A DNA stretch of 64,000 bases, from contig NZ_JAFLVT010000015.1 in the NCBI RefSeq assembly GCF_017316025.1, positions 1 through 64,000 of the forward strand, in the 5' to 3' direction. Each line of letters begins with the position of its first letter. Positions within the stretch are counted from its first letter, which is position 1. This DNA is from Candidatus Enterococcus myersii (GTDB lineage: Bacteria > Bacillota > Bacilli > Lactobacillales > Enterococcaceae). The notes under the pieces were generated by a model. That model searched no databases. It saw only the letters and a program-made list of their open reading frames with translations, and was not told the DNA's origin. Below are positions 28,349 through 38,233 of the stretch, one piece after another. The translations under genes and the position numbers were made by a program.

Positions 28349-29713
28349 ATGTTTTCAAAAGTTTTAATTGCAAATCGTGGTGAAATTGCGGTACGCGTTA
28401 TTCGGGCGTGTCGTGAACTAGGAATTCAAACGGTTGCCGTATACTCTGAAGCAGATAAAAATGCACTCCATGCCGAAATGGCAGATGAGGCAATCTGTAT
28501 CGGTCCTGCCAAGGCCAGTGATTCTTATTTGAATGTTCAACAAATTTTAAGTGCTGCAATTGTCACAAAAGCAGAAGCGATTCATCCGGGCTTTGGCTTT
28601 TTATCTGAAAACAGTCGCTTTGCTGAAATGTGTGAAGAATGCAACATTACTTTTATTGGACCTAAAAGTGAGACGATTGATGCCATGGGAAACAAAATTA
28701 ATGCACGACAACTAATGATAAAAGCAGACGTTCCGGTTATTCCAGGCAGTGAAGGTGCATTAGATACTGTTGCTGAGGCATTGGCATTGGCTGATGAAAT
28801 TGGTTATCCAGTAATGTTAAAAGCAGCTGCAGGTGGTGGTGGTAAAGGTATTCGCAAAGTGATGACACAAGAGGAATTACCGCAACATTTTAAATCCGCC
28901 CAACAAGAAGCAAAAGCAGCTTTTGGTAATGATGCTATGTATTTGGAAAAAATTGTCTACCCAGCTCGTCATATCGAAGTTCAGATTTTAGGTGATGATT
29001 ATGGCAATATTATTCATTTAGGTGAGCGAGATTGCTCGTTGCAACGTAATAATCAAAAGGTTTTGGAAGAGGCACCGTCTGTTGTGATTTCCAAGCAAAA
29101 ACGCTCAGAATTAGGGGCAGCGGCTGTACGGGCTGCAAAAGCGGTTAACTATCGTAATGCAGGTACAATTGAATTTTTAATGGATGAGAGTGGTTCTTTT
29201 TATTTCATGGAAATGAATACCCGAATTCAAGTCGAACACCCAATTACTGAAATGATTACGGGGATTGATCTTGTAAAAAAACAATTGGAAATTGCCGCTG
29301 GTGAAAAATTAACTTTAAAACAAAGTGAGATAACAATCAGTGGCCATGCCATTGAATGTCGAATTAATGCAGAAAACCCTGCTTTTAATTTTGCGCCAGC
29401 TCCAGGTACAATTCACAATCTCTTTTTACCTAGTGGTGGACTAGGCTTACGTGTTGAAAGTGGGATGTATTCTGGATATACAATCCCGCCTTATTATGAC
29501 TCCATGATTGCAAAAGTTATAGTTCATGGGCAAACACGTTTTGAAGCATTAATGAAAATGCAACGGGCACTAGGAGAATTAGTCACAGATGGCGTGACGA
29601 CCAATGCCGAATTTCAAATGGATTTAATTTCTCATCCGAATGTGATTGCCGGTGATTATGATACTGCCTTTTTACAAACTATCTTTTTACCAGAGTGGAC
29701 ACCTGAAGCATAG
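28349..29713 (+). CDS. accC: Acetyl-CoA carboxylase biotin carboxylase
   Basis: AccC carboxylates the biotin on AccB using ATP and bicarbonate. The 454-residue ATP-grasp protein shows [19 protein letters not shown], the glycine-rich loop [11 protein letters not shown] and the active-site stretch [14 protein letters not shown]. It lies eight bases after fabZ, in the usual cluster order. Confidence 0.95.
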   Translation: MFSKVLIANRGEIAVRVIRACRELGIQTVAVYSEADKNALHAEMADEAICIGPAKASDSYLNVQQILSAAIVTKAEAIHPGFGFLSENSRFAEMCEECNITFIGPKSETIDAMGNKINARQLMIKADVPVIPGSEGALDTVAEALALADEIGYPVMLKAAAGGGGKGIRKVMTQEELPQHFKSAQQEAKAAFGNDAMYLEKIVYPARHIEVQILGDDYGNIIHLGERDCSLQRNNQKVLEEAPSVVISKQKRSELGAAAVRAAKAVNYRNAGTIEFLMDESGSFYFMEMNTRIQVEHPITEMITGIDLVKKQLEIAAGEKLTLKQSEITISGHAIECRINAENPAFNFAPAPGTIHNLFLPSGGLGLRVESGMYSGYTIPPYYDSMIAKVIVHGQTRFEALMKMQRALGELVTDGVTTNAEFQMDLISHPNVIAGDYDTAFLQTIFLPEWTPEA

Positions 29714-29724
29714 GAGGGATTTAT

Positions 29725-30591
29725 TTGGCTTTATTCAAAAAGAAAAAATATATTCGGATCAATCCCAACCGTACGCAGGGGACAAATCAAAAACCACAGG
29801 TTCCAGATAATTTGTGGGCAAAATGTCCGAATTGCAAACATATGCTTTATACCAAAGATATTGGGGTAGAAAAAATCTGTCCATATTGTGGTTATAATTT
29901 TAGAATTAGCGCTTGGGAAAGAATCGCAATTACGATTGATGAAAAAAGTTTTGATGAGTGGGACGTTGATATTTTTACTAAAGATCCACTGAATTTTCCA
30001 GGTTATAAAGAGAAAATAAGACAGACGCAAAAGAAAACCGGCTTACATGAAGCCGTATTAACCGGCGAAGCAACAATCAACGGTCTGCCTTTAGCGCTAG
30101 GAATTATGGATCCGCATTTTATTATGGGGAGTATGGGGACAATCGTCGGTGAAAAAATCACCCGTCTATTTGAAAAAGCACTTGAAAGAAGATTACCTGT
30201 AGTGATTTTTACAGCTTCAGGGGGAGCCAGAATGCAAGAAGGGATTTTTTCTCTAATGCAAATGGCAAAAATTTCAGCGGCAGTAAAACGCCATAGTAAT
30301 GCTGGACTATTTTACTTAACGGTTTTAACAGATCCGACAACAGGTGGCGTGACGGCGAGTTTTGCCATGGAAGGGGATATTATCTTGGCAGAACCACAAA
30401 GTCTAATTGGCTTTGCTGGTCGTCGCGTAATCGAACAAACGATTAAACAAGAATTACCCGAGGACTTCCAAAAAGCAGAATTTTTGTTAGAACATGGTTT
30501 TGTCGATCAAATTGTTCCACGTATCGAGTTAAAGAATAAAATTGAACATTTGTTGAAATTACACACGACAGAAGGGTGGTTGGCTAAATGA
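29725..30591 (+). CDS. accD: Acetyl-CoA carboxylase carboxyltransferase beta subunit
   Basis: AccD, with AccA, moves the carboxyl group from biotin to acetyl-CoA. The 288-residue protein has an N-terminal zinc finger (CPNC and CPYC, about residues 34-56) and the crotonase-like core with [12 protein letters not shown] and [10 protein letters not shown]. The start is TTG eight bases after AGGAGGG. The stop codon overlaps the accA start (ATGA). Confidence 0.94.
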   Translation: MALFKKKKYIRINPNRTQGTNQKPQVPDNLWAKCPNCKHMLYTKDIGVEKICPYCGYNFRISAWERIAITIDEKSFDEWDVDIFTKDPLNFPGYKEKIRQTQKKTGLHEAVLTGEATINGLPLALGIMDPHFIMGSMGTIVGEKITRLFEKALERRLPVVIFTASGGARMQEGIFSLMQMAKISAAVKRHSNAGLFYLTVLTDPTTGGVTASFAMEGDIILAEPQSLIGFAGRRVIEQTIKQELPEDFQKAEFLLEHGFVDQIVPRIELKNKIEHLLKLHTTEGWLAK

Positions 30592-31370
30592 CCGCGGCTC
30601 ACGAGATTGTGCAGTTGGCCCGCGGCAAAGAACGGCTGACTGCTTTAGAATTTTTTGATTTAATTTTTGAGGACTATGAAGGATTCCATGGGGACCGACT
30701 CTTTGCAGATGACCAAGCAGTGGTCGGTGGCATCGCGACATTAAATAAAAAACCGGTCACGGTTATAGGGATTCAAAAAGGGCGGGATCTGCAGGAAAAT
30801 TTGCAAACCAATTTTGGTTCGCCCCATCCTGAAGGTTATCGTAAGGCCTTGCGGTTAATGAAACAGGCGGAAAAATTTCAGCGTCCGGTGATTACTTTCA
30901 TTAATACTGCTGGTGCATATTGTGGAATTGGTGCTGAAGAAAGAGGCGAAGGTGAAGCGATTGCCAAAAACCTGATGGAAATGTCTGATTTGAGGGTTCC
31001 GATTATTGCGATTATCATTGGCGAAGGTGGTAGTGGAGGTGCCTTGGCCTTGGCTGTGGGTGATGAAGTATGGATGATGGAGCATTCTATTTATGCAATT
31101 TTATCACCGGAAGGTTTTGCTTCTATTTTGTGGAAAGATGGTAGTCGCGCTAACGAAGCGGCTGCATTGATGAAAATTACAGCCCAAGAATTATATGATT
31201 TAAATGTAATTGAAAAAGTTATTCCCGAGACAAAAGAGGGAATAACTTTGCCGCAAGAAACGATAGTTCAGTACATGCAGCAGGAGCTTGCTGCAAAATT
31301 AACTGTCTTAGCACAAAAGGACGTCGAAACTTTATTGACCGAGCGCTATGAACGCTTCCGTAAGTATTAA
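30588..31370 (+). CDS. accA: Acetyl-CoA carboxylase carboxyltransferase alpha subunit
   Basis: AccA is the partner of AccD. The 260-residue protein is the short Gram-positive form, with [15 protein letters not shown], the oxyanion segment [11 protein letters not shown] and the [12 protein letters not shown] motif. Its ATG overlaps the accD stop codon, giving coupled translation in equal amounts. It is the last gene of the fab-acc operon. Confidence 0.94.
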   Translation: MTAAHEIVQLARGKERLTALEFFDLIFEDYEGFHGDRLFADDQAVVGGIATLNKKPVTVIGIQKGRDLQENLQTNFGSPHPEGYRKALRLMKQAEKFQRPVITFINTAGAYCGIGAEERGEGEAIAKNLMEMSDLRVPIIAIIIGEGGSGGALALAVGDEVWMMEHSIYAILSPEGFASILWKDGSRANEAAALMKITAQELYDLNVIEKVIPETKEGITLPQETIVQYMQQELAAKLTVLAQKDVETLLTERYERFRKY

Positions 31371-31413
31371 AAAGACGTATCATTTCCTAAAACAGGAAAT
31401 GATACGTCTTTTT
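31371..31413 (+). terminator. Terminator of the fab-acc operon
   Basis: AAAGACGTATCATTTCCT pairs with AGGAAATGATACGTCTTTTT around five bases, right after accA. Confidence 0.93.
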
Positions 31414-31496
31414 GCGGTGATAGTAATGAAGGCAGAAGCTGTATAAATAAAAAATATGATAAAATCAAGTAAATAAAATCAACAAAGGAGTACACC

Positions 31497-32063
31497 ATGG
31501 AAGCAATTATCGCTGCAATTACAGCCTATCAACCGGCTACGACACAAGAAGTTGCGGATAAGAAGTTATTTATGGAACAAATTCGATACCAAGAAAACTT
31601 GCTCACACGAGAAAATTCGGACTATCATTTTTCATCTTCTGCTTGGGTAGTTAACCCAGAATATGACAAGACCTTAATGATTTATCACAATATTTATCAA
31701 TCTTATGCATGGACAGGAGGGCATGCAGATGGGATGAGTGATTTATTACAAGTCGCAAAAAAAGAATTGGTGGAAGAAACGGGAATCAAAAATTATCAAG
31801 TAGTTACTGAGAAGTTATTTTCTTTTGATATTTTACCAGTACCTGCACATTATAAAAATGGAAAATTTATTAAAGAGCACAATCACATCAACACCACCTA
31901 TCTTTTTGTAGCACCAGAAACACAAAATTTACAAATTAAACCGGATGAAAATAGCGATGTGAAGTGGATTGCTGCCGATAAATTAGAACAAGCAGTGGCA
32001 GAAGTTGCGATGCATCCTTATTATCGCAAACTAATGAACAAAGCTAAAAAATTTAAAGAATAG
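31497..32063 (+). CDS. NUDIX hydrolase
   Basis: The 188-residue protein carries a NUDIX box in the segment GGHADGMSDLLQVAKKEL followed by VEETGI. One position of the consensus departs from the textbook form (the GG-x5-E spacing carries aspartate). The family hydrolyses nucleoside diphosphates linked to other groups; the substrate is unknown. AAAGGAG precedes the ATG. It is a single gene between two terminators. Confidence 0.8.
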   Translation: MEAIIAAITAYQPATTQEVADKKLFMEQIRYQENLLTRENSDYHFSSSAWVVNPEYDKTLMIYHNIYQSYAWTGGHADGMSDLLQVAKKELVEETGIKNYQVVTEKLFSFDILPVPAHYKNGKFIKEHNHINTTYLFVAPETQNLQIKPDENSDVKWIAADKLEQAVAEVAMHPYYRKLMNKAKKFKE

Positions 32064-32171
32064 ACCCGCTCGAAAATAGAAGACTGAAGGAAGTAATTGA
32101 GATATCCTGAGGAGTAAATGAAATTTATCTTTAGTGTCTTGAAAAACTTTTAGTCGTTGCTGTTTGATTAT

Positions 32172-32224
32172 AAATAGATTTAGGATGAAAATTAGGGAAT
32201 TTTTGTTCTAAATCTATTTTTTGT
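32172..32224 (+). terminator. Probable terminator after the NUDIX gene
   Basis: AAATAGATTTAG pairs with CTAAATCTATTT over a 24-base loop, followed by T residues. It lies in a 400-base gap that otherwise holds no gene. Confidence 0.55.
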
Positions 32225-32387
32225 ATAAAAAAATGTATATTTTAAAGTTGAGGGAAATTTCTCTTAAAATTATTTCCGTTGGAAATGCTGAAATAATGGG
32301 ATTTCTTTGACAAGGATAAAAAAAGTTGAATTTAGCTATGAAATAATATACGTATCTTTAGTGAAAAAATTCAGAAAAAGCGTGCAT

Positions 32388-32417
32388 TTGAAAAAACCTT
32401 GTGCTAATATGTATATA
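32388..32417 (+). promoter_or_regulatory. Candidate promoter of the amino acid ABC transporter
   Basis: TTGAAA (32388-32393) and TATATA (32412-32417) are 18 bases apart, about 50 bases before the first gene. A loose CodY-like palindrome around ATTCAGAA lies about 20 bases upstream of the -35, but it has several mismatches. Confidence 0.4.
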
Positions 32418-32467
32418 TTCTCAATAAAGAGATTAAAAGTGAATATATATTTATTAGGAGTGATTGG

Positions 32468-33277
32468 ATGAAAAAGTTTTTGACAAGTTTAGCAATTGTG
32501 GGGATCTGTTTTTTATTAACGGCCTGTGGCAGTAAAAAAGAAGAGGATAAATTGGCTGCCATTAAAGAAAGTGGTGTACTGAAAGTTGGTACTTCAGCTG
32601 AGTTTGCGCCGTTTGAATTTCATACGATGGTTGATGGCAAAGATAAAATTGTCGGGGCAGATATGGATTTGGCACAAGCGCTTGCTGATAAATTAGGCGT
32701 GAAATTAAAAATTGAAGATATGGAATTTAATGCGGTCTTAGCTACCTTAAAAGAAGGTAAAGTTGATCTTGGTATTGCCGGTATCTCTGCTACACCTGAA
32801 CGTCAAAAATCATTTGACTTTTCGACCAACTATTATAATCCCCCTCAAAAAGTTGTCATTAACAAAAAAAATGGCGCCAACTATAATTCTATCGCCAGTC
32901 TAAAAGGAAAGAAAATCGGAGCACAAAAAGGCTCCATTCAAGAAGATATCGTCAAAGAACAAATGCAAGACCCACAAATTGTTTCTGTAGCAAAAGTTCC
33001 CAATTTAATTTTAGAAGTAAAACAAGGTTCAATTGATGCATTAGTTGTAGAGGAAACTGTAGGTGCTGCTTATATAGCGCAAAATCCGGAATTGCAATTT
33101 GCGACAATTGATTTAAAATCCAGCGAAGATGAAGCTTATGCGATTGCAATGCAAAAAGGCAGCGATACTTTGAAAAGTGAAATTGACAAAATTATTAAAG
33201 AATTAATTGATTCAGGGGAAATCGAAAAATATGTCAATGAAAATACAGCGATCGCAAATAAAACAACCAAAGAATAA
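32468..33277 (+). CDS. Amino acid ABC transporter substrate-binding lipoprotein
   Basis: The 269-residue protein has a signal peptide ending in the lipobox LLTACG (cysteine at about residue 20). The family 3 solute-binding fold (VLKVGTSAEFAPFEF, then VDLGIAGISATPERQKSFDFS) is that of polar amino acid receptors. It is the first gene of a three-gene importer operon. The amino acid bound cannot be read with certainty. Confidence 0.88.
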   Translation: MKKFLTSLAIVGICFLLTACGSKKEEDKLAAIKESGVLKVGTSAEFAPFEFHTMVDGKDKIVGADMDLAQALADKLGVKLKIEDMEFNAVLATLKEGKVDLGIAGISATPERQKSFDFSTNYYNPPQKVVINKKNGANYNSIASLKGKKIGAQKGSIQEDIVKEQMQDPQIVSVAKVPNLILEVKQGSIDALVVEETVGAAYIAQNPELQFATIDLKSSEDEAYAIAMQKGSDTLKSEIDKIIKELIDSGEIEKYVNENTAIANKTTKE

Positions 33278-33292
33278 AAATGGGGAATGAAA

Positions 33293-33982
33293 ATGGATTT
33301 TTCTTTTTTAACTGAATATTATCCGTATTTCTTATATGGAACGGTTATTACGCTAATCATCTCAGTAGTAACAATTATTATTGGAACCATCATAGGAGTT
33401 CTAATGGCATTGGCCAAACTTAGTTTTGTAGCGCCATTAAGATGGCTGGCAAATATTTATATTGAAGTATTCCGCTGCACGCCAATGCTGATTCAAATTA
33501 TGATTGGTTTTGTCTTGTTGCAAGGAACTTTTTCTGCACCGACAATTGATATTGGTATTTTAAAATTAGATTTTACTCGTCTAATTCCAGGGATTATTGT
33601 TATTTCCTTAAATTCGGGTGCTTATGTCGCTGAAATAGTGCGGGGAGGCATTCAATCGGTGGACAGCGGTCAAAGTGAAGCGGCAGGCTCTTTAGGGTTA
33701 AAACCGATGCAGGCAATGCGTTATGTTATCTTTCCACAAGCTTTACGAAATATTTTACCACCAATGGGAAATGAGTTTATTATTTTGATTAAAGATTCAT
33801 CATTACTTTCTACAATTGGCATTTATGAGTTGATGAATACTGCCCAAATTGTTATTACTAATTCTTATATTCCACTGGAACCTTATTTTGTAGCAGCCGC
33901 CATTTATTTTGTTATCACTTTTTCAACGGGGCGAATTTTGGCCTGGTGGGAACAAAAGATGGGCGTTGGCTATAGTCGATAA
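33293..33982 (+). CDS. Amino acid ABC transporter permease
   Basis: The 229-residue HisM/GlnP-type permease has about five membrane helices. The ATPase-contact loop is VDSGQSEAAGSLGLKPMQAM. The ATG at 33293 is six bases from GGGGA and is preferred over the ATG two codons earlier. Second gene of the importer operon. Confidence 0.9.
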   Translation: MDFSFLTEYYPYFLYGTVITLIISVVTIIIGTIIGVLMALAKLSFVAPLRWLANIYIEVFRCTPMLIQIMIGFVLLQGTFSAPTIDIGILKLDFTRLIPGIIVISLNSGAYVAEIVRGGIQSVDSGQSEAAGSLGLKPMQAMRYVIFPQALRNILPPMGNEFIILIKDSSLLSTIGIYELMNTAQIVITNSYIPLEPYFVAAAIYFVITFSTGRILAWWEQKMGVGYSR

Positions 33983-34005
33983 GTGGAATTTAAAGGAGGA
34001 GGAGT

Positions 34006-34740
34006 ATGTCTGTTTTAATTGATGTCAAAGGTCTGCATAAGTCTTTTAAAAATAACAAGGTTTTGAAAGGAATTGATACACAAATTCAAAAAGGAGAAGT
34101 TGTGGTCGTCATTGGGCCATCAGGTTCAGGCAAAAGTACTTTTTTACGTTGTTTGAATTTATTAGAGACGCCGACACAAGGTGAAATATTTTTTGAAAAT
34201 CAAAATATAACCGATTCAAAAAATGATTTGTACCAAATGCGCGAAAAGATGGGGATGGTTTTTCAAAATTTTAATTTATTTCCTAATATGAAGGTTTTAG
34301 ATAATATTACGTTAGCACCTCGGAAAGTTAAAAACATCACCAATGCTGAAGCTGAAACAATTGCCCGAGAGTTATTACGAAAAGTTGGCTTGGCTGACAA
34401 GGCTATGGCCTATTCCCAGTCGTTATCCGGTGGTCAAAAACAACGAATAGCTATTGCCAGAGCGTTAGCCATGCAACCAGATGTCATGCTTTTTGACGAG
34501 CCAACCTCAGCGCTTGATCCAGAAATGGTGGGTGAAGTTCTACAAGTTATGCAAGACTTAGCTAAAGAAGGGATGACAATGGTGATTGTTACCCATGAAA
34601 TGGGCTTTGCTAAAGAGGTAGGCGATCGTGTCTTGTTTATGGACGAAGGAATTATTCGAGAAGAAGGAACACCGACAGAAATTTTTGATCATCCGCAAAA
34701 TAAACGAACCGCTGATTTTTTATCAAAAGTTTTATCCTAA
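34006..34740 (+). CDS. Amino acid ABC transporter ATP-binding protein
   Basis: The 244-residue ATPase has Walker [10 protein letters not shown], the signature [15 protein letters not shown], Walker [17 protein letters not shown] and the H-loop VTHEM, all typical of GlnQ-like subunits. AAAGGAGGAGG precedes the ATG. Third and last gene of the importer operon. Confidence 0.93.
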   Translation: MSVLIDVKGLHKSFKNNKVLKGIDTQIQKGEVVVVIGPSGSGKSTFLRCLNLLETPTQGEIFFENQNITDSKNDLYQMREKMGMVFQNFNLFPNMKVLDNITLAPRKVKNITNAEAETIARELLRKVGLADKAMAYSQSLSGGQKQRIAIARALAMQPDVMLFDEPTSALDPEMVGEVLQVMQDLAKEGMTMVIVTHEMGFAKEVGDRVLFMDEGIIREEGTPTEIFDHPQNKRTADFLSKVLS

Positions 34741-34742
34741 AT

Positions 34743-34816
34743 AAAAAAACAAGGATATGTTTCAAGTAAGTTGCCAGAAATAACTAGCACTTGCAAGAAG
34801 ACATATACTTGTTTTT
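34743..34816. terminator. Terminator after the ABC operon
   Basis: AAAAAACAAGGATATG pairs imperfectly with CATATACTTGTTTTTT over a large structured loop. T tracts on both strands suit the convergent genes. Confidence 0.75.
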
Positions 34817-35103
34817 TAAGGTTGTTCGTCAGTTTTTGTATCTAATTCAAAAGGTGAACCGACATAGATGTAGCGTGTTGTGACCACGCCATCTGGATCA
34901 GTAGAACAAATTTCTTGTTTGAAAGGAAAACAAATTCGTTGGCCTAGTTTTGTTTCATCGCTAGTTGCAATAATTTGGAAATTAGGTGCAGTAGGCAATG
35001 CTTCGGCTACTTTATCTATGATCATTTCGTCAGTCATATCCTTAGTCTTAACAATTCGTTTGTAGTCCTCCAAAAAAGCAGCTTGATTTCCAAAGATTTC
35101 CAT
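34816..35103 (-). CDS. Hypothetical protein, 95 residues
   Basis: I do not recognise this family. It is a soluble, acidic protein without membrane segments or cysteine motifs, apart from single cysteines in QRICFPF and EICSTD. A good GAAGGAGC site lies before the ATG. A 30-residue membrane peptide gene ends 13 bases upstream, so the two probably form an operon. The codon use looks native. Confidence 0.6.
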   Translation of the reverse strand: MEIFGNQAAFLEDYKRIVKTKDMTDEMIIDKVAEALPTAPNFQIIATSDETKLGQRICFPFKQEICSTDPDGVVTTRYIYVGSPFELDTKTDEQP

Positions 35104-35116
35104 ATGCTTCGCTCCT

Positions 35117-35209
35117 TCATCTGAAAATTAAAATTAAAGTACCAATTACAAATAAAAATAAAATGAGATATAAAAAGAAAGTCCATAATCCTGCAAGAAA
35201 TTTTCGCAT
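35117..35209 (-). CDS. Small membrane protein, 30 residues
   Basis: The frame encodes MRKFLAGLWTFFLYLILFLF and then VIGTLILIFR: a basic start followed by one hydrophobic helix. AAAGGTGAT lies five to six bases before the ATG, and an extended -10 (TG-T-TATACT) is just upstream. The stop codon touches the ribosome site of the next gene. This is the pattern of a real tiny membrane protein, although its function is unknown. Confidence 0.6.
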   Translation of the reverse strand: MRKFLAGLWTFFLYLILFLFVIGTLILIFR

Positions 35210-35287
35210 GAATATCACCTTTTTTTAGTATAACATAACTTGTGATATTCGACAGAAATGACATTTTCTAAATGAGAAGTCTATCAG

Positions 35288-36142
35288 TTATTTTGAATCT
35301 AATAAAATTTGCTGCAACGTATACGCTGCATTGGCTGCAATTTTCGTATTTGGATTACGATAGGTTATTAGTGCTTTCCAAAGTGCCCAGCCCTTGGCCC
35401 GATTTATGAGCTCTTCATCTAAATTTGCGAGAAAAACCGAGCGGCTCTCTTTTTCAAAAAAGCTCCAAGCCATAGCGTAATCACAAGCAGGGTCGCCAAT
35501 AGCCATGATGCCAAAATCAATGACGCCATGAAGTCGACCTTTTTGTACAATCAAATTTTCTGGTGCGATATCGCCGTGAAGCCAAACAGGTGCGTGTTCC
35601 CAAGAAGAAGTAATGGCATTTAGCCAAATTTTTTCTAATTGCTTTACGGGTAAATCGTTTTGCAAAGTGGTGAAAGTACTTATAACTTCGTCATGATAAA
35701 CACTAGGACTGGCACCTCTAAAAAAATTGTGATTTCCTGCAGCTGGTGCAGTTGTAATAGGTACTTTTTGCAACTCCAGTAAAAATTTAGTTAAGTCCAA
35801 GGCCAATAAAGAAAGATTGGCAACGTTTTTTCTTGTAAGTGTTTCTCCGGAGATGAACTGGTTGACTGACCAAAAAGAAGGATATAAGACACTAGGATGG
35901 CCTAAACCAAGTGGTGTTGGAATATGAAAACTCAAGTGTTTAGCGAAGACAGGTAGCCAAACACTTGAGTTTTTTATTTGCGGTTCATACTTTGCTGAAC
36001 GTGGCAGGCGGATTGTCATATTTTGACCCAGATGAAAGGTTTAGTTATCATGTCCGCTATTTTTGACAAAGGTAATCTAGAGATCTTGCCATTGGGGAAA
36101 TTGGTGTGAAATTAAATTTTTAACTGAAGCAAGCGTTAGCAT
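35288..36142 (-). pseudogene. Aminoglycoside phosphotransferase-family gene with two nonsense codons
   Basis: Read from the ATG at 36142 (with AAAGGAG upstream) the frame encodes MLTLASVKNLISHQFPQWQD, the usual N terminus of this kinase family. It is interrupted by TAG at 36077-36079 (codon 22) and TAA at 36041-36043 (codon 34, in SGHDN-stop-TFHLG). The rest is open to 35288 and keeps the kinase motifs WLHGDIAPENLIV and GVIDFG. The 3' part alone (start at 36019, 243 residues) would lack the nucleotide loop strand. Both stops would have to be suppressed for function, so it is called a pseudogene. Confidence 0.85.
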
Positions 36143-36279
36143 CGGGGTTCTCCTTTAAAAAAGCTGATTTTGACCCGTTAATGGTTAGTGAGTCAGGCAA
36201 TTACGAGTGAAGAAATCGATAAAATTCATATGTAAAGCTGAGACTATAAAAAACTTTGGGTACTTTTTGTGCAATAAAT

Positions 36280-36322
36280 AAAAAAAGCTTACAAATCTGT
36301 ATGAAAACACAGTTTGTAAACC
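36280..36322 (-). terminator. Original terminator of tRNA-Gly, now displaced
   Basis: On the minus strand GGTTTACAAACTGT pairs with ACAGATTTGTAA, followed by a T run. It lies just beyond the left 50-bp repeat, where the tRNA 3' end stood before insertion. Confidence 0.7.
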
Positions 36323-36330
36323 TATAATAA

Positions 36331-36380
36331 AAGCGGGTGACGAGAATCGAACTCGCGACGGAAGCTTGGGAAGCTTCTGT
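36331..36380 (-). repeat. Left attachment site: 50-bp copy of the tRNA-Gly 3' part
   Basis: Identical over 50 bases to 43447-43496. It contains the anticodon arm, T arm and acceptor 3' strand of tRNA-Gly but lacks the 5' half, so it is not a functional tRNA. It marks the left boundary of the integrated element. Confidence 0.93.
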
Positions 36381-36404
36381 GTTAGTAGCAAAGCCCTTGA
36401 ATCC

Positions 36405-36460
36405 TTGCTATATCAGCACTTTCGCAATACCAATACTAACTAGTTTAGATAATAGTTTAG
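36405..36460 (+). repeat. Left-end integrase arm-type repeats
   Basis: TTGCTATATCAGCA (36405-36418) and the 20-base block TAGTTTAG-ATAA-TAGTTTAG (36441-36460). Both recur in the same orientation near the right end. They are candidates for integrase or excisionase arm binding. Confidence 0.6.
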
Positions 36461-36551
36461 GTTCTTGAAAACAAAAAATGTGGGGCACATAGGAAAGAAG
36501 TGGTATTCAGATTACCTATTCAATATTGAGATTAATTCTGCTAGTGATTCA

Positions 36552-36719
36552 TTAAGCTACACTATTTAAAACTATCAATTCTTCTAAACTTGTCTTGTCC
36601 ATTTTACTTTTTTCGGGTGAAAGTAATTCAGGATTATTAATCTTATTTTTATGAAATTCCTTTACATTTATCCCGCTTAAATACTTTACGTTCTCATTAA
36701 ATGTTGTATTAGTCTTCAT
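36552..36719 (-). CDS. Possible 55-residue protein in the element's left end
   Basis: An ATG-started frame encoding MKTNTTFNENVKYLSGINVK and a charged remainder. The purine-rich stretch before the ATG (GCAGGA) is only three bases away, which is poor. I do not recognise it, and chance cannot be excluded. It lies between the left arm repeats and the antiporter gene. Confidence 0.25.
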   Translation of the reverse strand: MKTNTTFNENVKYLSGINVKEFHKNKINNPELLSPEKSKMDKTSLEELIVLNSVA

Positions 36720-36776
36720 CGGTCCTGCAATTGGGTTCCTACTCCCCGTCTATCCACAAAAATGTGAAAAAAGCCT

Positions 36777-36829
36777 AAAAACGACAGATTAAGCAAATTT
36801 GAATATCTTACTTAGCCTGTCGTTTTTTT
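36777..36829. terminator. Terminator after the antiporter gene
   Basis: AAAAACGACAG pairs with CTGTCGTTTTT, extended by AAG/CTT, with T tracts on both strands. Confidence 0.85.
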
Positions 36830-36873
36830 ACAAGTTAGTTGGACCGACAAGGACAATCTAAGTCGAATCACGC

Positions 36874-38031
36874 TTATCCATAGACTTTTTTAGTAAAGTG
36901 TTTTAATAAAAATGGTGAGGATAAGGTTGTAAGTAAGATGATTAAAATAAAAGCTGAGTAATTGCTTGCTGATACTAACTGTGCTTGAAAACCTAACTGA
37001 ACAATAATCAAAGCCATCTCACCTCTGGAAACCATTCCTGATCCTACCATTAAGCTACTATCGTTGCTAAATCCTACAAGTTTGCCGCCAATAAAACCGC
37101 CAAATAATTTCGAAATTATCGCCAACACTGTTATTACTACAATCAGAAGCAATTGTGCACCCAAACTCCCGAAAGTAACTTCTAAACCAATGCTTACGAA
37201 AAAGACTGGGATAAACACTGCATAGCCGATTGCCTCAACATTCAGCTGGACTTCTTCCCAAACCTTGGTCTGACCAATCGCAACTCCTGTGAAAAAAGCA
37301 CCAATAACCGAACTTAGCCCAATTAAATCGGCCAAATAAGACATACTCAAACACAAAATTAACGAAACGATAATCACAGACGATTCAGCTAATAATTTTT
37401 TACTTAATTTCATTAAATAAGGAGCACCCCAACGAATAAGAAAAAGTACTGCAATGAAGAACAGTATCTGCTCCCCAATCATGAGTACTAAAGAAGTATC
37501 GCTGTTGCTTTTCCCACCTAAAAAGGACATACTCAAGCTGACAATTAGCACGACTAAGATATCATCAACAACAGATGCACCTAAAATGGTTGACCCCTCT
37601 TTTGTATTGACAACATTCAACTCTTTTAATACTTCGACTGAGATACTAACGGAGGTTGCAGCTAAAATCAAGCCTAGAAAAAAGGACTCATTTAGGTTAA
37701 TATGAAAAAGACTTCCTCCAATTGTTCCAAGTATGACTGGAAATAAAATTCCTAACGTTGCAACGAACATGCCCGGTCGAAAATACTTTTTAAGCAACGA
37801 TAAGTCACTTTCTATCCCTGCTAAAAACATCAACAAGATAACCCCAATTTCAGAAAAATCTTCTACTAAAATATCAGGATGTACTAACTTCAAACCGGCA
37901 TTCCCTAAAAGTATACCAATCAATAATTGACCAATCACAGCCGGTATACCAAGTCGTCTTGAAAAATGACTGGCTATTGTCGTACCAATTAAAATTAAAC
38001 ATAAGACACCGATAAATTCCACTATCCTCAC
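36874..38031 (-). CDS. napA: CPA2 family Na+/H+ antiporter, NapA-like
   Basis: The 385-residue protein has about eleven to twelve hydrophobic helices and is close in length and motifs to the E. hirae NapA sodium/proton antiporter. The transport-site pair is visible in ATSVSISVEVLKEL and GASVVDDILVVLIVS (two adjacent aspartates near residue 155-156). It would export Na+ (or Li+) in exchange for protons. It is cargo of the mobile element, with a truncated Rgg-type regulator gene upstream on the same strand. No clear promoter was found in the 620 bases upstream. Confidence 0.85.
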   Translation of the reverse strand: MRIVEFIGVLCLILIGTTIASHFSRRLGIPAVIGQLLIGILLGNAGLKLVHPDILVEDFSEIGVILLMFLAGIESDLSLLKKYFRPGMFVATLGILFPVILGTIGGSLFHINLNESFFLGLILAATSVSISVEVLKELNVVNTKEGSTILGASVVDDILVVLIVSLSMSFLGGKSNSDTSLVLMIGEQILFFIAVLFLIRWGAPYLMKLSKKLLAESSVIIVSLILCLSMSYLADLIGLSSVIGAFFTGVAIGQTKVWEEVQLNVEAIGYAVFIPVFFVSIGLEVTFGSLGAQLLLIVVITVLAIISKLFGGFIGGKLVGFSNDSSLMVGSGMVSRGEMALIIVQLGFQAQLVSASNYSAFILIILLTTLSSPFLLKHFTKKVYG

Positions 38032-38233
38032 CCTTCCATAGGTAACTATTTTTAGACGTTTTACATGAAGTAATTTCTAAAAAATACCATTAAAATTATT
38101 CTAATAGAAGATCCGTGTAAAGGAAAGTATTCTACTCTAGAATTATTTCGTACGAAGAATACTCAGCGCCTCCTTTTCAATAATCTAGCTCCAATACGGA
38201 AGATATACACCTACAATTCTTCGGAATTTATTT

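Noticed and set aside
36143-36230. Possible 3' remnant of another gene upstream of the phosphotransferase pseudogene
   Set aside because: Short peptides such as AITSEEIDKIHM can be read in one plus-strand frame, but they are too short and match nothing I recognise.
36185-36391. A leftward 68-residue frame across the left attachment site
   Set aside because: It runs through the tRNA-derived repeat and the displaced tRNA terminator, so it cannot be a real gene.
36331-36420. A second tRNA gene at the left end of the element
   Set aside because: Only the 3' 50 bases are tRNA-derived; the D arm and 5' acceptor strand are missing, so it is the attachment-site copy.
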